A DNA stretch of 64,000 nt from Oceanispirochaeta sp. M1 (GTDB lineage: Bacteria; Spirochaetota; Spirochaetia; DSM-2461), in assembly GCF_003346715.1 (NCBI RefSeq), contig NZ_QQPQ01000022.1:1-64000 (forward strand), in the 5' to 3' direction. Positions within the stretch are counted from its first letter, which is position 1, and every line of letters starts with the position of its first letter. Shown piece by piece: positions 26,348 to 34,429 of this stretch. The position numbers were made by a program, and so were the translations under genes. Under the pieces are notes generated by a model. The model saw only the letters and a program-made list of their open reading frames with translations. It was not told the DNA's origin and ran no database searches.

Positions 26348-27586
26348 CAATTCCTGGATCTGCAGGAGAAGTTGTTTCAGTTTTTCCTGCTCTTCGAAAC
26401 TTTTCTCCAGCTTGGATTCAAGTTCTTTTTTCTCATCAGACAATTCGGAATTATTTCCTTTCAGATTCCTTATATCGTTCTGCAGGCTCAGGCTGAGACT
26501 CTTCATCTCTTCCAGCTGCAGTTCACTTTCTCTTATCTGCTTTGTGAAACTGCCAGTCAGGGTTTCGGATTCTGTTTCAAAGCGGACCTTCAACTCTTCC
26601 AGAGTTTCTGTCTGAGGATTCTCAGACTCTTCCTTCAGGCTCTCTTCCACACCCAGAGGCTCCATTTTCAGAATAACCCTTGAGCTGCTCTGTTCTCCCG
26701 GGCGCAGCTTCATGCTCATATCCCTGTATCCTCTCTTACGGGCAAGAATATTCAGAGTTTCATCCGGAGCAAAGAGTCCTGTGAGATTCCCTCTGCTGTT
26801 AAGACGTCCATCCAGATAGAGCTGTGCCCCTTGAGGAAGGGTGGTTATTTCAAGGTAGACAAGAGAGTTTTCACTCATATCAAAGAGCACGGGACTCTCT
26901 TCTTTGAAGATCTTTATGTCTTTGGAGTTGAGATCCTCTGTCTCAGGGAGAGGCGTTCCGCTTTCCCATTGCTTCAGGTTAAGCGACTGGCCGCCGGGAA
27001 CTGTTTTGAGAAGGCGTTCCTCCTCTCCTTTAGACTGAAGAACTGCCACCTTGCCTTCCTTGACAGAGACCCTGCTTCCGCCGTCTGTGAAGGCTTCTAT
27101 ATAGAACTCTGTACCTTCGACGCGGTAGATCTTCTCCTGTGCCTGAACTTCAAGGTTATCTGTTGCACTCAAGCGGTCAACTTTATAAATCATGGAACCC
27201 GTGAGAAGTTCGGTTCTCACATCAATGTCTTTTGTACTGGTCAGGAGTTTCTGTATTTTAAGGAGGGTATTGCTTCGGAGGTTCATGGTAGCCTTTCCAA
27301 CGAAATGGACCTGACACCAGGAGTCATCTACTACCTTGATGACATCTCCCTCCCTTACTGTATCTCCGGGGCGGGGACTGAGTATCTTTTCTTCTCTGAT
27401 AATATAGACTTCGCCGGAAATATGGGAGATTACCGCATCTCCGGGTTTTATTTCAACAAAACTGAGTATTTCATCATCTGCACTGTATCCCGCTGACTTG
27501 ATAATGATCGAGTATCCGTAAAGAAGTCCACCGGCAACCAGGGCTCCGGCGAGTATAAGAAGTATTGATTTTACAATTGATTTCAT
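26333..27586 (-). CDS. FecR-PEGA protein with C-terminal coiled coil
   Basis: 417 residues. Signal anchor at about 8-30 (LLILAGALVAGGLLYGYSII). FecR domain about 45-205 (VSGEVY-like start, GDTVREGDVIKVVDDSWCQVHF, LLTGSMIYKV, VEGTEFYIEAFTDGGSRVSVKEGKV). PEGA domain about 245-310 (LPQGAQLYLDGRLNSRGNLTGL). From about 320 to the end a Glu/Lys-rich coiled coil. Periplasmic, anchored to the inner membrane. PEGA domains usually bind cell-surface polymer or serve as spacers. Nearest neighbours do not include a FecI-type sigma factor. Second FecR protein of the window. Confidence 0.8.
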   Translation of the reverse strand: MKSIVKSILLILAGALVAGGLLYGYSIIIKSAGYSADDEILSFVEIKPGDAVISHISGEVYIIREEKILSPRPGDTVREGDVIKVVDDSWCQVHFVGKATMNLRSNTLLKIQKLLTSTKDIDVRTELLTGSMIYKVDRLSATDNLEVQAQEKIYRVEGTEFYIEAFTDGGSRVSVKEGKVAVLQSKGEEERLLKTVPGGQSLNLKQWESGTPLPETEDLNSKDIKIFKEESPVLFDMSENSLVYLEITTLPQGAQLYLDGRLNSRGNLTGLFAPDETLNILARKRGYRDMSMKLRPGEQSSSRVILKMEPLGVEESLKEESENPQTETLEELKVRFETESETLTGSFTKQIRESELQLEEMKSLSLSLQNDIRNLKGNNSELSDEKKELESKLEKSFEEQEKLKQLLLQIQELSTDQ

Positions 27587-27613
27587 GGATTACCATCCTG
27601 AGGCGCTTGAGTC

Positions 27614-27919
27614 TTAATTCAGTGCTTCTTCCACCAGTTCTTTCAGATCAGGGGGAAGTTCGGCTGATATTGAGTTAAAAAGTCTGATCACTCGTCTTTT
27701 ACTGTAACGGCCGTCTGCACTCAGGAGGGTTTTACCGCCTTCTTTTAATTGCCAGGTAAGACAGCGCTGAACCGATTTCTTGTCATAACACAGTTGGAAG
27801 CCTGTTATTCTCTCTTCTGAAGAGTCATACCAGACAATTAGATCAGTATTTTCATCTACAAACCATTTGCGGTTATCCTCGCCGGGAACCTGGCGGACAT
27901 TTTCTATCTCAACCAGCAT
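27614..27919 (-). CDS. Small conserved-looking protein, unknown
   Basis: 101 residues, no signal peptide or membrane segment. Strand-rich N-terminal half with VIWYDSS-like WYDSSEERITGFQLCYD and a helical C-terminal (ISAELPPDLKELVEEAL). I do not recognise it. It lies between the FecR-PEGA gene and the phosphate transporter on the same strand, with gaps of 27 and 30 bases, so the three could be one transcript. Codon use looks like that of its neighbours. Confidence 0.55.
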   Translation of the reverse strand: MLVEIENVRQVPGEDNRKWFVDENTDLIVWYDSSEERITGFQLCYDKKSVQRCLTWQLKEGGKTLLSADGRYSKRRVIRLFNSISAELPPDLKELVEEALN

Positions 27920-27949
27920 GCTTCCTCCTGTGTTACACTTTTCTATGGC

Positions 27950-29599
27950 TTAATAGAAAGCTCTCAGAGACTGAGCGATATTCAGGCAGTAGTCTCCAAT
28001 CTGTTCTACGTGTCCGACAATATCAAGATACAGCAGTTCTCCCTTAATATCCGCACCCTTTTTAATGTTTTTCCTGATTCCCTTGTTCAGGCCTTTCTTG
28101 AAAGTCTGGAGTTTTTCCTCCATTTTATATGCCTCTTTCAGGGATTCCTTATCCATATGCTCGTTGATATGGGATTTTATGAAAAACAGAAAATTCTGTA
28201 CCATGGTGGCTATGGGTTCAAGTTCGGCCATAGCATTGTCATGCATGGGAATATTTTTTTTGAAACGGCGTTCAGATAGAAGAATCAGGTGGTAACAGCT
28301 GTCACCGATACTTTCAAGTTCATTAACAATTCTCATCATGGCACTGACGTTATTACGGCCTGTTTCATTCAGACTTTCACCGGAACAGGCAATAAGAAAT
28401 TTTGTGATTTCCTCCTGCATCTGGTCACTGTAGTCTTCCATCTCCTTTATTTCCTTGACCTGTGCACCCATTTTCTTATCGGGATTGTTACAGACTTCAA
28501 GGTAGATGCTGAACATATCTTCAACAACCTTGGTCATGTGGGAGACCTCTTTCTGTGCCTTGATTATATTGATTTCAGGAATACTCTGCATCATGGGTTC
28601 TATATAGCTGAGGGTATATGTTCCAAGACCCGCTTCCTCTTCTCCCATGGGAATCATCTTTTCTACAAGTTTTGCAATTTGAGGAACAAAACCGATAAAA
28701 ATCACAGTATTCAGAATATTGAACATAGTATGAAACATGGCCAGGTTGGTTGTGATTTCATCCCCGGGAACGATGGCTTGAACCATCCTCAGGAAGGGAT
28801 TGAATATAAAGGAGAATACAACTACACCGGCAATATTGAATAGTATATGAACCCTTGCGGCTCTTTTCGCATTGACATTGGCTCCCAGTGAGGCCAGAAG
28901 GGCGTCGATGGTTGTACCGATATTTGAACCCATTACCATGGCGGCCGCTGCCTCCAGAGGTATCAGTCCGTTATGTGCCATGGTCAGTGTGATGGCCATG
29001 GAGGCACTGGAGGAGTGAACAATAACGGTGATAAGAGCACCTGCCATTATGAAGATAACCAGTGAAAGTACACCCTTGTCTGTATAACTTTCCAGGAACC
29101 CGACCATTCCGGCATCCATGGAGGGCATGGAGTCTTTCAGGAAGGAGAGACCCAGGAATAGGATACCGAATCCAATCATAAACTCACCCCAGTCCCGTCT
29201 CTTGGCGAACTTGGAGAAATAGAGAGGCAGACCGAGGCCTATTATGGGAAGGGCCATGGCGCTTATCTTGAATTTAAATCCCAGGAGAGAGACGATCCAT
29301 CCTGTTACTGTGGTACCGATATTGGCACCCATGATGATTCCGATGGACTGGGTCAGGGTAAGAAGCCCCGCATTTACAAAGCTCACAACCATTACTGTGG
29401 TTGCTGAAGAAGACTGGATGATTGTTGTAATCAGAAATCCGGTAAGAACAGCAACGAAACGGTTGGATGTAATATGGTTGAGGACACTCTGCAGTCCTTC
29501 ACCGGCTGCCTTTTGTATTCCTTCACTCATGATTTTCATTCCGAAGAGGAATACACCCAGGGCTCCTATAATTTCCATTATATTCAAGACTATGGTCAT
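27950..29599 (-). CDS. Na+/phosphate cotransporter with PhoU-like C terminus
   Basis: 549 residues. Two inverted repeats of the NaPi (NptA/SLC34) family are visible, each with the QSSS motif (IIQSSSATTVMVV, VHSSSASMAITL) and the GANIGTT / GSNIGTT signature, within about eight to nine membrane helices (residues 1-300). Residues about 330-540 form the cytosolic helical PhoU-like domain that appears in bacterial NptA-type proteins and may regulate uptake. Imports phosphate with sodium across the inner membrane. The start ATG has AGGAG about ten bases upstream. No Pho box could be identified in the 175 bases upstream. Confidence 0.93.
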   Translation of the reverse strand: MTIVLNIMEIIGALGVFLFGMKIMSEGIQKAAGEGLQSVLNHITSNRFVAVLTGFLITTIIQSSSATTVMVVSFVNAGLLTLTQSIGIIMGANIGTTVTGWIVSLLGFKFKISAMALPIIGLGLPLYFSKFAKRRDWGEFMIGFGILFLGLSFLKDSMPSMDAGMVGFLESYTDKGVLSLVIFIMAGALITVIVHSSSASMAITLTMAHNGLIPLEAAAAMVMGSNIGTTIDALLASLGANVNAKRAARVHILFNIAGVVVFSFIFNPFLRMVQAIVPGDEITTNLAMFHTMFNILNTVIFIGFVPQIAKLVEKMIPMGEEEAGLGTYTLSYIEPMMQSIPEINIIKAQKEVSHMTKVVEDMFSIYLEVCNNPDKKMGAQVKEIKEMEDYSDQMQEEITKFLIACSGESLNETGRNNVSAMMRIVNELESIGDSCYHLILLSERRFKKNIPMHDNAMAELEPIATMVQNFLFFIKSHINEHMDKESLKEAYKMEEKLQTFKKGLNKGIRKNIKKGADIKGELLYLDIVGHVEQIGDYCLNIAQSLRAFY

Positions 29600-29774
29600 A
29601 TTTTAATAAATCTCCTGTATCTGTATGTAGTATAAGTAATAATATTCTAATGAAAGGTCTGGAAGTTCCCGGAGCTTGCCTTTTGGAACTGATACAAAGT
29701 CTATATGTCGCATGGATGTAAAGCAATACTTATGTTAGGAAATTAACCAAAATCTAACAAAAAATCAACATAGC

Positions 29775-30611
29775 TCAGAGGCCTGTATTGCTTCTGCTTT
29801 TTCTGATAGAAAAGAGCCACAGAGCTGCCAGGGTGAGGAAATAGGGGAAGCTGAGTATCAGAGTCGGCGGGATACCAAGGAATCCCTGAGCTCTGTTGGC
29901 TCCCCATTCGGCCATACTGAAAAGGATACAGGCAAGAACAACACCGGGGATTCTCCTGTATCCCAGATAGATGGCCACCAGGGCAATCCATCCTTTTCCC
30001 GCTGACATTCCGGGCACATATACACCAAGGTTCAGAGAGAGTGCCCCACCAGCAAGACCAGAAAATGCTCCGGATAAAAGGACCATCTGTTTCTTGACCT
30101 TTACAGGATTTATCCCTCTGCTGATCAGCAGGTCTTCCTGCTCTCCGCAGGAGCGGATAATCAGCCCCTGCCTGGTTCTGAAGAATACTATAAGCATGAT
30201 CACAGCAGCTGCAAGGGCAGTGATTGTGAACATATCCATTCCTGCAATCTTGAATACAGAAGATATATTCTCCGGGCGGATAATGCCCTGGTTTCCATAA
30301 ATCCGCTGGGATATGGATACCGTCAGTGCCGGAACCAGCACATTGATTCCCAAACCTGTTATAAAAGGATTGCCTTTGAGAGTAAAGGTTCCCAGATTGA
30401 AGAGCATGGAGATAAGCATTCCTGCAAAAAGAGCTCCCAGGGTACCCAGGAAAATACTGCCGCTTAATCCGGCGATCAATACGGCTGCAAAAGCTGAACC
30501 CAGTATCATCCCTTCCAGGGCTATGTTCAGTACTCCTGCTCTCTCTGTGAGAAGCCCTCCCAGAGCCGCTAAAATCAGTGGAGTTGCGCTGGCCAGAATT
30601 ACAAGTATCAT
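29775..30611 (-). CDS. BMP-type ABC importer permease 2
   Basis: 278 residues and seven to eight hydrophobic helices. Belongs to the BPD_transp_2 family (LivM/YufQ-like): GILTERAGVLNIALEGMILGSAFAAVL-type N terminus and a late GKGWIALVAIYLG segment match the second permease of nucleoside-type BMP importers. ATGA overlap with the upstream permease gene. Together with the next two genes and the binding protein it forms a complete importer. Confidence 0.85.
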   Translation of the reverse strand: MILVILASATPLILAALGGLLTERAGVLNIALEGMILGSAFAAVLIAGLSGSIFLGTLGALFAGMLISMLFNLGTFTLKGNPFITGLGINVLVPALTVSISQRIYGNQGIIRPENISSVFKIAGMDMFTITALAAAVIMLIVFFRTRQGLIIRSCGEQEDLLISRGINPVKVKKQMVLLSGAFSGLAGGALSLNLGVYVPGMSAGKGWIALVAIYLGYRRIPGVVLACILFSMAEWGANRAQGFLGIPPTLILSFPYFLTLAALWLFSIRKSRSNTGL

Positions 30612-31648
30612 CTTCTCCTCCGTGATTTTATCCGGAGAACCGAAGAGGATATCAGCAGAAAGAGAACACCCTGAATAATGGCACCCAGTTCAAGGGATAT
30701 GTCTGAATGGAGTACCGCTATTTTTGAACCCTGGCTTATCCATGCGAAAAAGAGAGCTGCCGGCAGCAATCCTGGAACTTTCCGGCCTGCAATCATGGCA
30801 ACGGCTATACCGTTCCAGCCCAGTCCCGAGGTGAGTCCCTGTATTCCTGCAAAATAGGTCCCCGTCAATACCAGTGCCCCGGCCAGACCGTGAAGGGCTC
30901 CACTGGCTGTGAGGGGGAGTGTCTGGTAGATTCTCATGTTGAGGCCGCTGTGTCTGGCAAAGCTGCTGCTCCTTCCTGTTATCTGCAGTTCATATCCCTG
31001 GCGGGTATGATTCAGAAAGTAATGAAATAGTGGGAGAAGCAGGAGAGGCAGCAGAAAAGATATGTTGAATGGACTTGGTATAAGCAGAGAGGGGAGTCTG
31101 AATTTTTCAGGTAGAGGCGCCGTTGTCATCAGATAGCTTGAAGAATCCCTTAAGGGGCCTGTAATCAGATAATCGATCAGTTTTCCTACTCCTGCAGAAA
31201 GAAGAAAGGTACTGATCAGGTCATCCACGTCCCAGAGGGCCTTTAATACACCTGAGATAAAAGCAAGTGCTGCACCTCCGGCTATTCCGCTTAATAATAA
31301 TACTGAAATCCCGGGGATTCCCGGCATCTCTGGGAGCAGTCTGGCAGTCAATACTGCGCAGATCGCTCCGGTATAGACCTGACCTTCTCCTCCCAGGTTA
31401 AACGATCCTGCATTAAAGGCCAGGACAATTCCAAGGCCGGTAATACTCAAAAGGACTATGGTGTTGAGCATTTCTCCCAGATACAGGCTGTTGGATAAAA
31501 CTCCCGGGAAGAAGTAATAAAGCGTCTCCATTGGAGTATTGCTGAAGAACAGAATCACTACCGCAGCTGCTGCAAGGCAGAGAAGAAGTACAGGCAAAGT
31601 GCCTGGTATGCGGATTTTTTTCATCCCCCGGGTCAGATCTATCTTCAT
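30608..31648 (-). CDS. BMP-type ABC importer permease 1
   Basis: 346 residues from ATG 31648. The longer reading frame from 31696 would add 16 residues inside the ATPase gene; the ATG at 31648 sits in a classic ATGA overlap with the ATPase stop, so it is preferred. Nine or so hydrophobic helices, with LNTIVLLSITGLGIVLAFNAGSFNLGGEGQVYTGA, the YufP-like permease signature. Likely forms the channel with the other permease. Confidence 0.88.
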   Translation of the reverse strand: MKIDLTRGMKKIRIPGTLPVLLLCLAAAAVVILFFSNTPMETLYYFFPGVLSNSLYLGEMLNTIVLLSITGLGIVLAFNAGSFNLGGEGQVYTGAICAVLTARLLPEMPGIPGISVLLLSGIAGGAALAFISGVLKALWDVDDLISTFLLSAGVGKLIDYLITGPLRDSSSYLMTTAPLPEKFRLPSLLIPSPFNISFLLPLLLLPLFHYFLNHTRQGYELQITGRSSSFARHSGLNMRIYQTLPLTASGALHGLAGALVLTGTYFAGIQGLTSGLGWNGIAVAMIAGRKVPGLLPAALFFAWISQGSKIAVLHSDISLELGAIIQGVLFLLISSSVLRIKSRRRR

Positions 31649-33156
31649 ATTCTGTCTGCTCCCGTCATTTTTTCTCCGATAAAATTTCTGTTCCACTGTT
31701 CTTCGCTTCTTTCTATCTCAGTAAGAAATCCATCGCTGAGAATACAGGCTCTGTCACTCAGACTCAGAAGTTCTTCCAGATCCGTTGTGAGCAGGAGAAT
31801 GGCAATCCCCTCTGACCTGGCCTTAAGCAGCTGATTATGCAGTTTTTTCCTGCTCTTGAAATCGAGACCCCAGCTGGGTTCTGAAACAAACAGAAGAGGA
31901 GCTGTCTTTTCCAGTTCTCTGGCTACAATCATTTTCTGGATATTTCCACCCGAGAGTGTCTTTACCTGCTGTTCGGCTTCACCCTTGATGTCCTGTTCCT
32001 TTATGAAAATTTTTGCCCAGTGAATCAGTCTTTTGCGGTAACTTCCTTTGCCTGTCTGTCTTTTAAGAACCGACAGGTTTTCGGCGAGACTGGATTCAGG
32101 ATCAGCTCCCCGGCTCAGTCGGTCTGCAGGGATGTAGGATATTCCATTTCGTCTTACTTTATATGGGCTCAGGGGCATCCTGTTTTTACCATTTATGAAT
32201 ATAGTTCCTGAAGAGGGCTGAATTATTCCACTCAGGAGATCTTCGATAAAGGTCAGTCCGTTTTCCCTGATGCCGCCCATTCCCAGGATCTCTCCGGGGT
32301 ACAGTTTAAAACTGATATCTTTAAGACGCCTGTTTCCCAGCTCACTGTACTCAATGTCTGACAGCTCGAGAATAGGCATTTCATCCGTATCCATATCACG
32401 GGGGGGACTTATGGTTTCAAGGTATTCTGTCCCGTCGTCTTCTCCGATCATCTGTCTGGATATATCAGAGGGGCTTAAATCCTTCTTCTCAGAAACCCCC
32501 TGCAGTTCTCCCCGCCTGAGCACGGCGATGCGGTCAGCGGCCTTTATTACTTCATGGATTTTATGGCTGATGAAGAGTATGGTTTTTCCCTCTTCTTTCA
32601 GTCTGAATATCAGGCTGAATAGTTCTTCGTTCTGACTGGGGGAGAGGCTGGCAGTCGGTTCATCAAGGATAATAATCTTTTTATTCTTCCAGAGGGCTCT
32701 GATCAGTTCACATCTCTGAATTTGGGGGGCCGTGAGATAGCGGGCTTTCAGATTAAGGTCCAGGGGCAGGCCATAGTGCTCCTGAATTTCAGTAATTTCA
32801 TTCAGTATTCTGTCTCTTCGGAAGAATCCTTTTTCCGGACCGAGGATGATGTTTTCCATAACCGTCAAATTTCCCGCCAGGAGCGGTTTTTGATGAACCA
32901 TCCCCACCAGGTCTCTTCTGTATACAGAATCTGTCCCTTCGGAAGTTCTGATAACCCCTTCGGTTTCGTCCATAAAGCCGGAAATCAGGAACATTAAAGT
33001 AGACTTCCCGGCACCGTTTTCTCCCATAATTGCGAGAATCTCGGCTCTGCGGATAACCATGCTGATATTTGAACAGGCCCGGATTCCGTTTTCAGGGAAA
33101 ATCTGAGTAATGTTTTCTAATTCCAGAATATTTGAAGGGGCTGTTTCATCTGCCAA
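31645..33156 (-). CDS. BMP-type ABC importer double ATPase
   Basis: 503 residues, two fused nucleotide-binding domains like RbsA/YufO. NBD1: Walker A GENGAGKST, Walker B IIILDEPTA; its signature reads LTAPQIQRC where LSxGxxQ is expected. NBD2: P-loop region GIRENGLTF is degenerate, as is usual for this family, while the signature LSGGNIQK is canonical and Walker B is LLFVSEPSW. So the intact catalytic parts are split: P-loop in NBD1 and signature in NBD2, which together could form one competent ATP site. Start TTG 33156 with AGGA upstream. Confidence 0.88.
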   Translation of the reverse strand: MADETAPSNILELENITQIFPENGIRACSNISMVIRRAEILAIMGENGAGKSTLMFLISGFMDETEGVIRTSEGTDSVYRRDLVGMVHQKPLLAGNLTVMENIILGPEKGFFRRDRILNEITEIQEHYGLPLDLNLKARYLTAPQIQRCELIRALWKNKKIIILDEPTASLSPSQNEELFSLIFRLKEEGKTILFISHKIHEVIKAADRIAVLRRGELQGVSEKKDLSPSDISRQMIGEDDGTEYLETISPPRDMDTDEMPILELSDIEYSELGNRRLKDISFKLYPGEILGMGGIRENGLTFIEDLLSGIIQPSSGTIFINGKNRMPLSPYKVRRNGISYIPADRLSRGADPESSLAENLSVLKRQTGKGSYRKRLIHWAKIFIKEQDIKGEAEQQVKTLSGGNIQKMIVARELEKTAPLLFVSEPSWGLDFKSRKKLHNQLLKARSEGIAILLLTTDLEELLSLSDRACILSDGFLTEIERSEEQWNRNFIGEKMTGADRI

Positions 33157-33186
33157 AGCTTTGTATTTTTCCTGTCTCTCTGATGT

Positions 33187-34251
33187 CTATCTGAACTTAA
33201 GGCTGCCGTTTCTGAGCTTGTCTGTCTCTTCTTTCATGGCCTTGCGGATAGATTCGGGAACATGTTCCTTGTAAAGTGATTCATCATCAAGGAAATCGAC
33301 ATAACCTTCATAAACACCTGCGTATACAGAGGACCCCGTTTCGAGTTTTCCCTCAAGAGCCAGAAGAGTCTGTTCGTAGGCTGCGATATCTTCTCTTATT
33401 ATACCGCTTCCAAGGATAACTCCCGGTTCTATGGAGTAACCGTCTGTGTCATACCACAGTACATATTTCCCCTTTTTTTTTGCAGCAGAGACAACTCCCT
33501 GGTTGGCCCCTCCGGCGATTGTTAGAATAATATCTACACCCTCATCAAACATGCTCATAGCCAGGTCGGAAGCCCGGGCGGCATCGTACCAGTTACCAAT
33601 AACTCTGAAATCAAGTTCTCCCTCCGGAGCAGCGGCCTGAAGGCCCCGTGTAAATCCGGGTTTTATTCTCTGCATCATCTCAGGGTATTCCTGTCCGGCG
33701 ATCAGGCCCACTTTCAGCATGCTGTCGGCACCGGGCAGTTCGTCGGACTGGGTGGCAAGACCTGCCAGATAACCCAGCATATAGGAGAGCTCCAGATGGC
33801 TGAACAGAAAAGTAGATACAGTATCATTTTCAATTCTGCTTCCTTCAAGAATCAGGAAATTCTGATCCTTGAAAGTTGTCTTAATCTCTCTGCATATTTC
33901 GGGCATGGAAGGATTAGAGCTTATAATGAGGTCGTATTTTTTTTCGGCGGCAAGTGCCAGTACCTTGGATTTCCATTCGGCCTGGTTGAAACCGCCTTCC
34001 ACTGTCTTTACTGTTGCACCTTTTTCTCCGGCGGCTTTTCTGACTCCCGTATCCATCATTTCGTAGGTGGGGCTTCCGGCCAGGACTCCCGGGATAAAGA
34101 CTGCAAGGGACATAGCTTTTATTGAGCTTGATGATTCTGTTGAGGATTCTTCGGCAGAACTCTGTTCTTTTGGGCTACAGGATAAAAACAATAAGAAAAT
34201 CAAGGCTGCCGGCAGCAGCCGCAGGGTGGAATATTTAATTGAATTTGACAT
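33187..34251 (-). CDS. BMP family substrate-binding lipoprotein
   Basis: 354 residues. Lipoprotein signal peptide (LPAALIFLLFLSC). The mature protein matches the BMP/PnrA family (PF02608-like): LAVFIPGVLAGSPTYEMMDTGVRKAA, IISSNPSMPEI, VDIILTIAGGANQGVVSAAKKKGKYVLWYDTDGYSIEPGVILGS. PnrA (TmpC) of Treponema and BmpA-type proteins bind purine nucleosides, so nucleoside or base-like cargo is the likeliest; the actual ligand is inference. First gene of the operon; start ATG with AGGAG eight bases upstream. Confidence 0.9.
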   Translation of the reverse strand: MSNSIKYSTLRLLPAALIFLLFLSCSPKEQSSAEESSTESSSSIKAMSLAVFIPGVLAGSPTYEMMDTGVRKAAGEKGATVKTVEGGFNQAEWKSKVLALAAEKKYDLIISSNPSMPEICREIKTTFKDQNFLILEGSRIENDTVSTFLFSHLELSYMLGYLAGLATQSDELPGADSMLKVGLIAGQEYPEMMQRIKPGFTRGLQAAAPEGELDFRVIGNWYDAARASDLAMSMFDEGVDIILTIAGGANQGVVSAAKKKGKYVLWYDTDGYSIEPGVILGSGIIREDIAAYEQTLLALEGKLETGSSVYAGVYEGYVDFLDDESLYKEHVPESIRKAMKEETDKLRNGSLKFR

Positions 34252-34266
34252 GAAAATTCTCCTATA

Positions 34267-34321
34267 CCCACATGGGCATTTGTAATTGGATTTTATAATC
34301 TAAGGAATGTGCCGGTGTGGG
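34267..34321 (-). promoter_or_regulatory. Structured 5' leader of the importer operon
   Basis: The 5' untranslated region, read on the minus strand, begins with CCCACACCGGCA and ends with TGCCCATGTGGG, a 12-bp imperfect stem (two mismatches) around a 31-base loop that contains a small GATT/AATC hairpin. The 3' arm ends four bases before the AGGAG ribosome site. This could sequester or expose the start. It does not match a riboswitch class I know. Confidence 0.4.
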
Positions 34322-34324
34322 GGC

Positions 34325-34354
34325 ATATTATGCTTTTTTTGGACTTACAGGCAA
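34325..34354 (-). promoter_or_regulatory. Candidate promoter of BMP importer operon
   Basis: On the minus strand, TTGCCT (34354-34349), an 18-base spacer, TAATAT (34330-34325). The predicted start falls at the 5' arm of the leader stem. Confidence 0.5.
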
Positions 34355-34364
34355 ACCCTAATTA

Positions 34365-34393
34365 TTGACCCCGCTTTATGGCTGTGCTATCTT
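34365..34393 (+). promoter_or_regulatory. Candidate promoter of prs
   Basis: TTGACC (34365-34370), 17-base spacer, TATCTT (34388-34393), 36 bases before the prs start. The two divergent promoters are back to back in a 178-base gap, so a shared regulator site is possible. Confidence 0.6.
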
Positions 34394-34429
34394 TTTAGAA
34401 CATAAATCAATAAATAATAAGGATATTAG

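Noticed and set aside
31649-31696. N-terminal extension of importer permease 1
   Set aside because: It lies inside the ATPase gene; the ATGA overlap start is far more typical.
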